Counted from the first letter of the stretch, positions 8,717 through 16,508 are shown. The stretch is 35,127 bases of DNA from an uncultured Actinotalea sp. (GCF_946885855.1 NZ_CAMPHH010000002.1:1-35127); one strand, 5' to 3'. Translations and numbers: made by a program. The notes: a model not told the origin generated them from the letters alone.

Positions 8717-8922
8717 GCGGGCCGCAGTGGACCTGGCAGTTCCTCGCGACCGACGAGGCCGCGCTCGACCGACCGGTCAGCCCCGCCTTCACGAGCCGGT
8801 TCGACGCCGAGGCGTGGCTCGGGGAGCACTGGCGCTCCCTCGCCGCGGACGGCGTGGGCGCGGCCCGGCTGCTGCACCAGGGCGGCGCCGTCGCGCCCCC
8901 CGTGCCGCTGCGCAAGGGCTGA
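8713..8922 (+). CDS. conserved actinobacterial small protein coupled to pyrD
   Basis: A 69-residue soluble protein whose ATG overlaps the pyrD stop codon (ATGA). It has a Trp-rich start ([21 protein letters not shown]), a helical middle ([18 protein letters not shown]) and a hydrophobic end ([11 protein letters not shown]). From memory it resembles a widespread actinobacterial small-protein family with a W-x-F start and a conserved ESWLGE-like core. The function is unknown. It has no cysteines, membrane segments or signal. The tight coupling and ordinary composition support a real gene. Confidence 0.75.
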   Translation: MSGPQWTWQFLATDEAALDRPVSPAFTSRFDAEAWLGEHWRSLAADGVGAARLLHQGGAVAPPVPLRKG

Positions 8923-8923
8923 C

Positions 8924-9562
8924 GTGCGCGGCACCCGGCGGGCGGCCCAGCTGGGCCTCGGCCTCGTCCTCTACGCCGCCTCGATCTCGGCGCTCGTGCG
9001 GTCGGGGCTCGGCAACATGCCCTGGGACGTCCTCGGCCAGGGGGTCAGCCTGCGCCTGGGCATCTCGCTCGGGACGGCCACCCTCGGGCTGAGCGTCCTG
9101 GTGCTGCTCTGCTGGATCCCGCTGCGGCAGCGTCCCGGGGTCGGCACCGTCGCGAACGTGCTGGTCATCGGGCTGCTCGTCGACCCGTTCCTCGCCCTGC
9201 TCGGTCGTCTCCCGGACCCGCTCCCGCTTCCCGGGGCAGTCGGGCTCGCGGCAGGCGGCGTGCTGCTCAACGGCGTGGCGACCGCGTGCTACATCGGCGC
9301 CCGGCTCGGGCCGGGTCCGCGCGACGGGCTCATGACGGGCCTGGTCGCGCGCACGGGACGGTCCGTCCGGCTGGTCCGGTCCGCGATCGAGATCACCGTG
9401 GTGCTCACGGGCTGGGCCCTCGGCGGGACCTTCGGGCCGGCCACGGCGGCGTACGCGCTGGCGATCGGACCCCTCGTGCACGCGCTCCTGCCCCGCTTCA
9501 CCGTTCCGGAGGGCGCGCCGCGGACGGGCCGCGCGGTCAGGACGGGTACTGGCCCCGCTTGA
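8924..9562 (+). CDS. YczE/YitT-type integral membrane protein
   Basis: A 212-residue protein with about five hydrophobic helices. The segment SALVRSGLGNMPWDVLGQGVS after the first helix matches the hallmark of the YczE/YyaS/YitT group (a glycine-rich loop with PWDVL). A second family-like stretch is ARLGPGPRDGLMTGL. The family is uncharacterised in most bacteria; Bacillus YczE affects lipopeptide production post-transcriptionally. The GTG start lies one base after the preceding stop, so it is probably in the pyrD transcript. Its last 26 bases overlap the 3' end of the convergent DUF3043 gene. Confidence 0.85.
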   Translation: MRGTRRAAQLGLGLVLYAASISALVRSGLGNMPWDVLGQGVSLRLGISLGTATLGLSVLVLLCWIPLRQRPGVGTVANVLVIGLLVDPFLALLGRLPDPLPLPGAVGLAAGGVLLNGVATACYIGARLGPGPRDGLMTGLVARTGRSVRLVRSAIEITVVLTGWALGGTFGPATAAYALAIGPLVHALLPRFTVPEGAPRTGRAVRTGTGPA

Positions 9563-10148
9563 CCTGCGGTCGCGGCAGTCGGCTGCGCCGGATCTGGAAC
9601 GCCCGGATCACGCCGTACATCCGGACGCCCCGGGGCACCTCCCCGAACTTCGCCTGGATCCGGCGGTTGAGGATCCGCGACAGGATGAAGCCGTCGATGA
9701 TCGTGATGAGGACGACGAGGTAGAGGACCGACAGGGTGACGAGCGCCCCGGTCGGGCTGTTCCCCGTGAGCAGGATGGCGAACACCATCACCAGCGAGAA
9801 CGGGAGGAAGAACTCGCCGAGGTTCCAGCGGGCGTCGACGTAGTCACGGACGTAGCGGCGGACCTTCCCGCGGTCGCGGGCGGGCAGGTTTGCCTCGTCG
9901 CCGGTGAGCATCGCCTTGTACTCGCGGTCGCGCTGCGCCCGCAGCGCGGCGCGCTGGGCCTTGGCGGCCGCCTTGCGGTCCTCGGGCACGAGCGGCCGCT
10001 TCCGGGCGGCCTCGGCCTCGCGACGGCGCGGCGTGGGGCGGCCCTTGCCCGCCGGGACGGACGGCCCGGCCTCCTCGTCGGGAGCGGCCGCGGTGGCACC
10101 CGGCACGGCGTCGGCGGGGGAGTCCTTCTTGCGATCACGGAACAGCAC
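9537..10148 (-). CDS. DUF3043 membrane protein
   Basis: A 203-residue protein of the actinobacterial DUF3043 family. It has a long charged cytoplasmic N-terminus (1-100) with a Pro/Arg/Lys-rich stretch and a helical KAAAKAQRAALRAQRDREYKA segment. Then comes the family core (DRGKVRRYVRDYVDARWNLGEFFLP) and two membrane helices at about 109-130 and 135-157, followed by a basic tail. The frame stays open far upstream, antisense to the dipeptidase gene. The GTG at 10148 gives the normal family length and has TACCCT six bases upstream. The function is unknown. Confidence 0.88.
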   Translation of the reverse strand: MLFRDRKKDSPADAVPGATAAAPDEEAGPSVPAGKGRPTPRRREAEAARKRPLVPEDRKAAAKAQRAALRAQRDREYKAMLTGDEANLPARDRGKVRRYVRDYVDARWNLGEFFLPFSLVMVFAILLTGNSPTGALVTLSVLYLVVLITIIDGFILSRILNRRIQAKFGEVPRGVRMYGVIRAFQIRRSRLPRPQVKRGQYPS

Positions 10149-10154
10149 AGGCTG

Positions 10155-10160
10155 AGGGTA
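10155..10160 (-). promoter_or_regulatory. -10 hexamer, DUF3043 gene (leaderless)
   Basis: TACCCT on the minus strand lies six bases before the GTG at 10148, inside the 39-bp divergent spacer. Confidence 0.55.
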
Positions 10161-10174
10161 GTCGAGCGCGCGGG

Positions 10175-10180
10175 TACCGT
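10175..10180 (+). promoter_or_regulatory. -10 hexamer, dipeptidase gene (leaderless)
   Basis: TACCGT lies seven bases before the GTG at 10188. Its expected -35 position falls on the opposing -10 of the DUF3043 gene. Confidence 0.55.
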
Positions 10181-10187
10181 TCCGCGG

Positions 10188-11624
10188 GTGACCACCGAGG
10201 AACCCCAGCACCCCGTCCAGTCCGTCCCGCCCGCGTCCGCGACCGAGCCGTCGTGGGCCGCCGGGACGGAGGACCTCCGCCGGCGCGTCGCCGCGGCCTT
10301 CCCCGCCCTGCGGACCGACCTCGAGGCACTCGTCCGCATCCCGAGCGTCTCCGCCCCGGCTTTCGACCAGGAGCATGTCAGGGCCAGCGCGGCGGCCGTC
10401 GCGGAGCTGCTGCGCGGCGCCGGCATGCCCGACGTCCGGGTCCTCACCGCGACACGGGCGGACGGCGTGGTGAGCCGCCCCGCCGTCGTCGCGCGCCGAC
10501 CGGCTCCGGCGGGCGCCCCGACCGTGCTGCTGTACGCCCACCACGACGTCCAGCCCCCGGGCCGCGACGAGGAGTGGCAGTCCGCGCCGTTCGAGCCGAC
10601 CGAGCGCGACGGCCGCCTCTACGGCCGCGGGGCGGCCGACGACAAGGCGGGCGTCGTGGCGCACCTCGGCGCCCTGCGGGTGCTCGGCGACGAGGTGCGC
10701 GTCGGCGTCACCGTCTTCGTCGAGGGCGAGGAGGAGGTGGGGTCGCCGACCTTCGTGGACTTCCTCACGCAGCACCGCGACCTCCTCGCGGCCGACGTCA
10801 TCGTCGTCGCCGACTCGACGAACTGGAAGGTCGGCGTCCCGGCCCTCACGACGAGCCTGCGCGGGCTCGTGGACTGCGTCGTCGAGGTGGCGGTGCTCGA
10901 GCACGCGGTGCACTCCGGGATGTACGGGGGGCCGGTGCTCGACGCCCCGACGCTCCTGGCGCGCCTGATCGCGACGCTGCACGACGACTCCGGTGACGTC
11001 GCCGTCGCCGGCCTGAGCCACGCCCACGAGCCGACGGTCGACCTCCCGGAGGAGGCGTTCCGTGCGGACGCGTCGGTCCTGGACGGGGTCCGGCTCGCGG
11101 GCTCGGGCACCCTCACGGGCCGGATGTGGACCAAGCCGGCCCTCTCCGTCATCGGCATCGACGCGACCTCGGTCGACCAGGCCTCCAACACGATCGCCCC
11201 GCGCGCCCGCGCCAAGCTGTCGCTGCGCATCCCGCCCGGCCAGGACCCGGTGGAGGCGTCGGCCGCCCTGCGCGCGCACCTGGAGGGCAACGCGCCCTTC
11301 GGCGCGCGGGTCACGGTCACCGACGGGGAGCTCGGCAAGGCCTTCCGCGCCCCGACGGACTCGGCCGCCATGCGCACGGCACGGCAGGCCTTCGCCGACG
11401 CGTGGGGGACCGACCCGGTGGACATCGGCGTCGGTGGGTCCATCCCGTTCATCGCCGACCTGCTCGAGGCCTACCCGGACGCGGCGATCCTCGTCACGGG
11501 CGTCGAGGACCCGGACAGCCGCGCGCACGGGCCGAACGAGTCCGTGCACCTCGCCGAGCTCGAGAAGGTCGTCCTCGCGGAGGCCCTCCTCCTCGCGCGG
11601 CTGGGGGCTGCCGGCGTGGTCTGA
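10188..11624 (+). CDS. M20-family dipeptidase
   Basis: A 478-residue dizinc metallopeptidase of the M20 (DapE/CPG2/carnosinase-like) family. Metal and catalytic motifs are YAHHDVQPPG (His118, Asp120), GRGAADDKAG (bridging Asp151), EGEEEVGSP (Glu181 and Glu182) and a C-terminal HGPNESVHL histidine. The lid dimerisation domain runs between about residues 210 and 370, with a HSGMYGGPV segment typical of the dipeptidase branch. The start GTG at 10188 has no Shine-Dalgarno site but has TACCGT seven bases upstream. It probably hydrolyses dipeptides in the cytoplasm; the exact substrate cannot be read from sequence. Confidence 0.92.
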   Translation: MTTEEPQHPVQSVPPASATEPSWAAGTEDLRRRVAAAFPALRTDLEALVRIPSVSAPAFDQEHVRASAAAVAELLRGAGMPDVRVLTATRADGVVSRPAVVARRPAPAGAPTVLLYAHHDVQPPGRDEEWQSAPFEPTERDGRLYGRGAADDKAGVVAHLGALRVLGDEVRVGVTVFVEGEEEVGSPTFVDFLTQHRDLLAADVIVVADSTNWKVGVPALTTSLRGLVDCVVEVAVLEHAVHSGMYGGPVLDAPTLLARLIATLHDDSGDVAVAGLSHAHEPTVDLPEEAFRADASVLDGVRLAGSGTLTGRMWTKPALSVIGIDATSVDQASNTIAPRARAKLSLRIPPGQDPVEASAALRAHLEGNAPFGARVTVTDGELGKAFRAPTDSAAMRTARQAFADAWGTDPVDIGVGGSIPFIADLLEAYPDAAILVTGVEDPDSRAHGPNESVHLAELEKVVLAEALLLARLGAAGVV

Positions 11625-11694
11625 CGGCGCCGGCGCATCCGTCCCCGGAGACGTCCGTCGGCGCGTCGGCGCGGTTCCGTCCGCAGGCGGCGTG

Positions 11695-12246
11695 TCAGCG
11701 CCCGAGGACGTCGCCCGTCGGTTGCTGCCGGTGGGCGACGTCGAGCGCCGCGGCCCACGCGGCGACGTCGTCGGGCAGCTCGGGGCTCGGGCCGGCGCCG
11801 AGCAGCGCGACCACGTCCGTCGCGGGCACCCGGTGGCCCGCGCGGGCCAGGAAGCGGCCCGCGACGACGCCGCGCGCGGACAGCCGGTCCCGGGAGCGGA
11901 AGACCTGCTCGAGGTACACGACCCTGGGGTCCCAGCCGAGGACGCGGGTGGTGATCTCGACCGGGTCGCCCAGACGGAGCGAGCGGCGGTAGGTCATCGT
12001 CGACGCCGCGACCACGGGGTACCAGCCCTCCCGGCGCAGCAGCGGGAAGGCACCCAGGTCCGCGAGGAGGTTGCTGCGGGCGATGTCCATCATCTGGAGG
12101 TACACGCCGTTGTTGACGTGCCAGTAGAAGTCCAGGTCGCCGGGGCGCACGCGGGTCCGTGTGACGGACGGCTCCAGGATCGACCGGCCCGGGACGGCGC
12201 GGCGGGGGAACGTCGAGGCGAGGGTCAGGTGGATCTGTCGGCTCAC
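11695..12246 (-). CDS. acyl-CoA thioesterase-like hot-dog protein
   Basis: A 183-residue single-domain hot-dog (4HBT-like) protein. The diagnostic helix start DLDFYWHVNNGVYLQMMDIAR (about residues 39-59) contains the HVNNGVY segment seen in this class. The central strand TMTYRRSLRLGDPVEITTRVLGWD follows. Such proteins are usually annotated as thioesterases acting on acyl-CoA, but no substrate is evident. An upstream in-frame start would give 200 residues. The GTG at 12246 is preferred because it begins the conserved region and has TAACGT six bases upstream. Confidence 0.8.
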   Translation of the reverse strand: MSRQIHLTLASTFPRRAVPGRSILEPSVTRTRVRPGDLDFYWHVNNGVYLQMMDIARSNLLADLGAFPLLRREGWYPVVAASTMTYRRSLRLGDPVEITTRVLGWDPRVVYLEQVFRSRDRLSARGVVAGRFLARAGHRVPATDVVALLGAGPSPELPDDVAAWAAALDVAHRQQPTGDVLGR

Positions 12247-12252
12247 CGCGGC

Positions 12253-12258
12253 GACGTT
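12253..12258 (-). promoter_or_regulatory. -10 hexamer, thioesterase-like gene (leaderless)
   Basis: TAACGT on the minus strand lies six bases before the GTG at 12246. Confidence 0.5.
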
Positions 12259-12265
12259 ACCTCCC

Positions 12266-12295
12266 CGGTGCGCCGGTGCGGCGGTGCGCCGGTGC
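12266..12295. repeat. short imperfect tandem repeat (period 16)
   Basis: The 14-base unit cggtgcgccggtgc occurs at 12266-12279 and again at 12282-12295, just upstream of the thioesterase-like gene. It is probably replication slippage in GC-rich spacer. Confidence 0.7.
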
Positions 12296-12381
12296 ACCCC
12301 GCCCGGGCGGGCGGCGCGCGAGCATCACGCGTCGGGCGGCCGCGACCTGGCGCAGGACGCTCCGCCAGGCACCCGGACGGC

Positions 12382-12981
12382 TCAGACCGGCGGCGCGGGG
12401 TCGTACTGGATCGCCCGCCGGACGGTGCGTGCGACCGCCGTGGACTCGAGGCGGTCGACGAGGTGGAGGGCCATGTCGATGCCGGCGCTGACGCCCGCGG
12501 CCGTGACGACGTCGCCGTCGTCGACGAACCGCGCCTCGGTGTCGAGCAGCGCGCTGGGCTCGATCCGTGCCAGGTCGTCGAAGGCGTCCCAGTACGTCGT
12601 CGCCGGCCGGCCGGCGAGCAGGCCGGCCGCCGCGAGCACGCGGGCGCCGGTGCACACGCTGGCGATGAGCGGCGTCGTCGTCCGGACCGTGCGCAGCCAG
12701 GCGAGGTGCGCCTCGTCGGCCGCGAGGGCGCGCGTCCCGTCGCCGCCGGGGTGGACGAGCACGTGCAGCGGCCCGACGTCGTCGATCCCGTGGTCCGGGA
12801 CGAGTCGCAGGCCCTTCGCGCACCGGACGCCCAAGCCGTCGGGGGAGAAGGTGACGACCGACGGCCGCAGCGCGGAGACCTCGGCCCACGTCGCCAGGAC
12901 CTCGTAGGGCCCCGCGACGTCGAGCTCCTCCACCCCGTCGAAGACGAGGATGCCGACGCGCAGCGGGTCACCCGTCGCCAC
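12382..12981 (-). CDS. DJ-1/PfpI-family protein (isonitrile hydratase-like)
   Basis: A 199-residue flavodoxin-like class I glutamine-amidotransferase fold. The nucleophile elbow is ASVCTGARVLAAAGLL with Cys110 followed by Thr111, and the N-terminal FDGVEELDVAGPYEVL carries Asp21. The Asp, Cys and Thr positions match those described for Pseudomonas InhA isonitrile hydratase, although this subgroup also contains uncharacterised members and the N-terminal domains of GlxA-type regulators. No AraC-like DNA-binding domain follows, so it is stand-alone. The GTG start has GGAGG about seven bases upstream. It lies 69 bases downstream of nadA on the same strand and may be co-transcribed. Confidence 0.85.
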   Translation of the reverse strand: MATGDPLRVGILVFDGVEELDVAGPYEVLATWAEVSALRPSVVTFSPDGLGVRCAKGLRLVPDHGIDDVGPLHVLVHPGGDGTRALAADEAHLAWLRTVRTTTPLIASVCTGARVLAAAGLLAGRPATTYWDAFDDLARIEPSALLDTEARFVDDGDVVTAAGVSAGIDMALHLVDRLESTAVARTVRRAIQYDPAPPV

Positions 12982-13050
12982 CGGGCACCTCCGTCGGTCG
13001 TCGGTTCATGTCGTCGGGTCGGGCCCCGGCCCCGCGCGGGTCGGGGTCGC

Positions 13051-14298
13051 TCAGAGCCCCGGGAGCGCCAGCATCTGGTCGAGCGCCACGCGGGCCCAGT
13101 GGGCGTCGTCCGCGTCGACGACCACCTGGTTGACCGTCCGCCCCTGGACGAGCGACTCGAGCGTCCACACCAGGTGCGGCAGGTCGATCCGGTTCATCGT
13201 GGAGCAGAAGCAGACCGTCGAGTCGAGGTAGTGCACCTCGAGCTCGGGGTGCTGGGCGGCGAGGCGGCGCACGAGGTTGAGCTCGGTGCCGATGGCCCAG
13301 GCGGACCCGGGCTCGGCGGCGTCGAGGGCCCGGACGATGTACTCGGTCGAGCCGACCATGTCCGCGGCGGTGACGACCTCGTGCGTGCACTCGGGGTGGA
13401 CCAGGACCGTGACACCCGGCACCCGCTCGCGCACGTCGCTGACGTTGCGTGCGGAGAACCGGCCGTGGACCGAGCAGTGCCCGCGCCACAGGATCATCCT
13501 GGCGCTGTCGAGCTCGTGCCGGGTGAGGCCGCCACCGGGACGTCGCGGGTCGTAGACCACGCAGTCCTCGAGAGCGAGACCGAGCTGGAGCACCGCGGTG
13601 TTGCGGCCCAGGTGCTGGTCGGGCATGAAGAGGACCTTGCCGTCGCCGTCGACCCCGCCGACCCGGTCGAACGCCCAGCGCAGGGCGACCTGCGCGTTGG
13701 ACGAGGTGCACACCGTGCCACCGTGGCGACCCGTGAACGCCTTGATCGCCGCGGTGGAGTTCATGTAGGTCACCGGGACGGTGCGCTCGGCCACGCCCGC
13801 GTCGGCGAGCACCTCCCAGGCCTCCTCGACCTGCTCGATCGCGGCCATGTCGGCCATGGAGCAGCCGGCGGCCATGTCGGGCAGGACCACCTTCTGGTCC
13901 TGTGCGGTCAGGATGTCGGCCGACTCGGCCATGAAGTGCACGCCGCAGAAGACGACGTGCTCGGCCTGGGGCCGGGCAGCAGCCTCCCGGGCCAGCTTGA
14001 ACGAGTCGCCGGTGACGTCGGCGAACTGGATGACCTCGTCGCGCTGGTAGTGGTGCCCGAGGACGAAGACGCGGTCGCCCAGCGCCTCGCGGGCCCGCCG
14101 GGCCCGCTCGACGAGGTCGGGGTCGCTCGGCGAGGGGAGCGCGCCCGGGCACTCGACACCCCGCTCGGAGGCGAGGTCCCGACCCTGGCCGAGCAGGAGG
14201 AGCGCCGACGGAGCGGGCTCGACGAACCCTCCGGCTGCCGGGCCGGCGGTCGAGGTGGGGGTGGTCGCGGCGCCCCAGGCGCTGGTCGCGGTGCTCAC
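13051..14298 (-). CDS. nadA: quinolinate synthase
   Basis: A 415-residue [4Fe-4S] enzyme that condenses iminoaspartate with dihydroxyacetone phosphate to quinolinate, the NAD precursor. Three-fold pseudo-symmetric motifs are seen: VLGHHYQRDEVIQFAD (79-94), FCGVHFMAESADIL with Cys118, VTYMNSTAAIKA, VCTSSNAQ with Cys197, FMPDQHLGRN, HPECTHEV and YLDSTVCFCSTMN with Cys363 and Cys365. Cys118, Cys197 and one of the last pair are the expected cluster ligands. The frame is open far upstream, but the GTG at 14298 gives a plausible length with a non-conserved 60-residue N-terminal extension. No nadB or nadC is adjacent, which is unusual because these often form an operon. Confidence 0.95.
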   Translation of the reverse strand: MSTATSAWGAATTPTSTAGPAAGGFVEPAPSALLLLGQGRDLASERGVECPGALPSPSDPDLVERARRAREALGDRVFVLGHHYQRDEVIQFADVTGDSFKLAREAAARPQAEHVVFCGVHFMAESADILTAQDQKVVLPDMAAGCSMADMAAIEQVEEAWEVLADAGVAERTVPVTYMNSTAAIKAFTGRHGGTVCTSSNAQVALRWAFDRVGGVDGDGKVLFMPDQHLGRNTAVLQLGLALEDCVVYDPRRPGGGLTRHELDSARMILWRGHCSVHGRFSARNVSDVRERVPGVTVLVHPECTHEVVTAADMVGSTEYIVRALDAAEPGSAWAIGTELNLVRRLAAQHPELEVHYLDSTVCFCSTMNRIDLPHLVWTLESLVQGRTVNQVVVDADDAHWARVALDQMLALPGL

Positions 14299-14305
14299 GG
14301 GCCGA

Positions 14306-14311
14306 ATTCTC
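14306..14311 (-). promoter_or_regulatory. possible -10 hexamer, nadA
   Basis: GAGAAT on the minus strand lies seven bases before the GTG at 14298. It departs from TANNNT at the first base but has the same spacing as the other leaderless starts here. Confidence 0.35.
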
Positions 14312-14465
14312 CCACACGGGAGGGGGGCTGCCCAGGAGCCGGCGGTGCGGCCACGCGCCCGGCTCAGGTCGGGGGGCAGCCGGCGGCCCTGCCCAGCCTC
14401 CGAGGCCTCCTCCGACGGACCGGGCGGGGCGCGGAGGGCGACCCGGTGTGCGGCACCATGGGCCG

Positions 14466-15701
14466 GTGCGCATCCTCGTGGCCCCGGACCGCTTCGCGAC
14501 CACCCTGACACCGGCGCAGGCGGCGGAGGCCATGGCGACCGGGTGGTCGGCCGGGGCACCGCACGACGCGGTCGTGCGGCTCCCGCTGTCCGACGGTGGT
14601 CCGGGCTTCCTCGAGGCGGTCCGCGCCGCGCGCGGCGGGGAGCTCGTGCCGGTGACCGTCGAGGGACCGTCCGGCCGTCCGGCGCCGGCGCCCGTGCTCG
14701 TCGTCGACGGCCCGGGGGGCCGCACCGCCTACCTCGAGGCCGCCGTCGTCCTCGGCGCGTTCCTGCTGCCCGCCGACGCCGGCGCGCCCGGCTCGGACGC
14801 GGCTGCGTCCGGTGGCGGCCACCGACGGCGTGCGGACGTCACGACGACCAGCTCGCTCGGCCTGGGCCGGCTCCTGGAGGCGGCGCTCGACCAGGGCGCC
14901 CGGCGCGTCGTCGTCGCCGTCGGGGGAGCGGTGACCCACGACGGCGGCGCGGGGCTCCTGGCGGGGCTCGGGCTCGACTCTCCTGCCCTGCGCGGCGGTG
15001 GTGCGGGGCTGTCCGCGCTCGGCGCCGCGGACCTGGCGGGGCTGGCCGACCTGCGTCGGCGGCTGGCCACCGTCGACCTGGTCGCCGCGGTCGACACCGA
15101 CCTGCAGCTCCTCGGCCTGCACGGCGCCAGCGCCGCCCTCGGGTCGTCCCGGGTGGTCAGCCAGGAGCAGGCGCAGGAGCTCGAGGGCGCGCTGAGCGGC
15201 TTCGCGCGCCTCGTGGGCGACGTCGTCGCGGCGGACGACGTGCGCCGGGACCTGCTCGCCCCCGCGGGGGACGGCCGGGAGCAGACCCGGCGCCTCGCGC
15301 AGCTGCCCGGGTCCGGAGCGGGCGGCGGCCTCGGCTTCACCCTCGCGGCGCTGGGCGCCCGGCTGCGGGCCGGGTCCCGCGTGGCGGCGGACGAGGTCGG
15401 CCTGCAGGAGGCGGTCGAGGCGGCGGACCTGGTCGTGACCGGGTCGCACGAGCTCGACGGCCACGCGCTCCACGACGGCGTCGTGGCGACGGTCGCGGCC
15501 GCGGCACTGCCGCACGCGGTCCCCGTGGTCGCCGTCGCCGGTCAGGTCCACGTCGGCAGGCGGGAGTGGGGCGCCGCGGGGCTGGCGGGTGTCTACGCGG
15601 TGGCCGAGCGGCCCGGCGAGACGCCCCCGACGGGGCCCGCGGACGCCGCGGCAGCGCTGCAGGCCCGACTCGTCCGCGTGGCGCGCACCTGGTCACGCTG
15701 A
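14466..15701 (+). CDS. divergent glycerate kinase-family protein
   Basis: A 411-residue member of the GarK/GlxK-type glycerate kinase fold. Recognisable motifs are RILVAPDRFATTLTPAQAA (start), PLSDGGPGFLEAV, VVAVGGAVTHDGGAGLL and VVTGSHELDGHALHDG. Each departs from the canonical form: SFKGS is replaced by RFATT, ADGGEG by SDGGPG, and TGEGRxDxQT by TGSHELDGHA. Catalysis of glycerate phosphorylation is therefore doubtful. From memory the mycobacterial homologue Rv2205c shares some of these changes and also sits next to the ErpA-like gene, so this is probably an actinobacterial subfamily with another role. The GTG at 14466 begins the conserved strand. Confidence 0.8.
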   Translation: MRILVAPDRFATTLTPAQAAEAMATGWSAGAPHDAVVRLPLSDGGPGFLEAVRAARGGELVPVTVEGPSGRPAPAPVLVVDGPGGRTAYLEAAVVLGAFLLPADAGAPGSDAAASGGGHRRRADVTTTSSLGLGRLLEAALDQGARRVVVAVGGAVTHDGGAGLLAGLGLDSPALRGGGAGLSALGAADLAGLADLRRRLATVDLVAAVDTDLQLLGLHGASAALGSSRVVSQEQAQELEGALSGFARLVGDVVAADDVRRDLLAPAGDGREQTRRLAQLPGSGAGGGLGFTLAALGARLRAGSRVAADEVGLQEAVEAADLVVTGSHELDGHALHDGVVATVAAAALPHAVPVVAVAGQVHVGRREWGAAGLAGVYAVAERPGETPPTGPADAAAALQARLVRVARTWSR

Positions 15702-15796
15702 GGCACCCGCTGCGGAGTCGTACCCTGGTCGGGAACACGGGCGCGCCGGTCGTGCGTTCGCACCGACGACAGCCCCCGAGATGCTGCGGAGACACC

Positions 15797-16147
15797 ATGA
15801 GCGAGACCACCCAGACGTCGACCCACGGCGTGATCCTGACCGACGTCGCCGCCGGCAAGGTGCGCACCCTGCTCGAGCAGGAGGGCCGCGACGACCTGCG
15901 CCTGCGCGTGGCGGTGCAGCCCGGCGGGTGCTCGGGCCTGATCTACCAGCTGTACTTCGACGAGCGGCTCCTCGACGGTGACGCGCTCAAGGACTACGAC
16001 GGCGTCGAGGTCGTCGTGGACCGCATGAGCGTCCCGTACCTGGAGGGCGCGACGATCGACTTCGCCGACACGATCGAGAAGCAGGGCTTCACGATCGACA
16101 ACCCCAACGCCGGCTCCTCCTGCGCGTGCGGGGGCTCCTTCGCCTGA
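15797..16147 (+). CDS. erpA: A-type iron-sulfur carrier (ErpA/HesB family)
   Basis: A 116-residue Fe-S cluster carrier that passes clusters to apoproteins. The three conserved cysteines are present: Cys45 in QPGGCSGLIYQ, and Cys109 and Cys111 in SSCACGGSFA. The ATG follows GGAGA. A TACCCT hexamer about 70 bases upstream (15721-15726) could be its promoter, or it may be read from the glycerate-kinase-family gene 95 bases upstream. A strong hairpin follows the stop codon. Likely clients include quinolinate synthase, encoded nearby, but that is inference. Confidence 0.93.
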   Translation: MSETTQTSTHGVILTDVAAGKVRTLLEQEGRDDLRLRVAVQPGGCSGLIYQLYFDERLLDGDALKDYDGVEVVVDRMSVPYLEGATIDFADTIEKQGFTIDNPNAGSSCACGGSFA

Positions 16148-16160
16148 GCGGTGACGTGCG

Positions 16161-16508
16161 TCACGACGGGCCGGTGCCGGTGGGCACCGGCCCGTCGTGC
16201 TTGCGGGGGAGGGAGGCGTCCCGGCTGCCGAGCCGCACCGTGGTCCGACCGTGCGGCGGACCGTCCTCCGGCTCCGCCAGGTGGGCGGCGAGGGCGTCGT
16301 CGGTGGCAAGGTCGGCGACCGTGCCGGCGACGCTGCTGATGATCCGGTGACCGCGCATCCGCGCCCAGGCCGGGATGTCGTGCGCGGCCGCGGGATCCGT
16401 CCACAGCACGGTGACGAGCGCGCCGTCGGGCAGGTCCCGGGCCGCCGCGGCCAGCCGGATCACGGGCAGGGGGCATGCCAGCCCCCGGGCGTCGACGACC
16501 TCGCTCAC
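16161..16508 (-). CDS. TusA-like sulfurtransferase
   Basis: A 115-residue protein whose first 78 residues are a TusA/YedF/SirA domain. The signature DARGLACPLPVIRL carries the sulfur-accepting Cys12 in a CPxP motif, and the second half (VTVLWTDPAAAHDIPAWARMRGH) matches the conserved TDP-x3-DIP-x-W pattern. It would carry persulfide sulfur from a desulfurase to an acceptor. The GTG start overlaps the stop of the upstream aminotransferase-fold gene (GTGA), so the two are coupled. The C-terminal 37 residues are Pro/Gly/Arg-rich and are encoded by the terminator hairpin region. That tail may be a readthrough to the next chance stop and not a selected domain. Confidence 0.85.
   Translation of the reverse strand: MSEVVDARGLACPLPVIRLAAAARDLPDGALVTVLWTDPAAAHDIPAWARMRGHRIISSVAGTVADLATDDALAAHLAEPEDGPPHGRTTVRLGSRDASLPRKHDGPVPTGTGPS
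16162..16199. terminator. strong bidirectional hairpin terminator
   Basis: A perfect 17-bp stem (16162-16178 with 16183-16199) and a four-base loop (ggtg), 14 bases after the erpA stop. It also lies inside the last codons of the convergent TusA-like open frame. Confidence 0.85.

Noticed and set aside
14454..14459. CACCAT as a -10 box for the glycerate-kinase-family gene
   Set aside because: The spacing of six bases to GTG fits the leaderless pattern, but the hexamer lacks the first T of TANNNT, so I did not list it as a promoter.
11062..14508. A 1148-codon plus-strand open frame
   Set aside because: It is antisense to the thioesterase-like, PfpI and nadA genes and has no recognisable motif.
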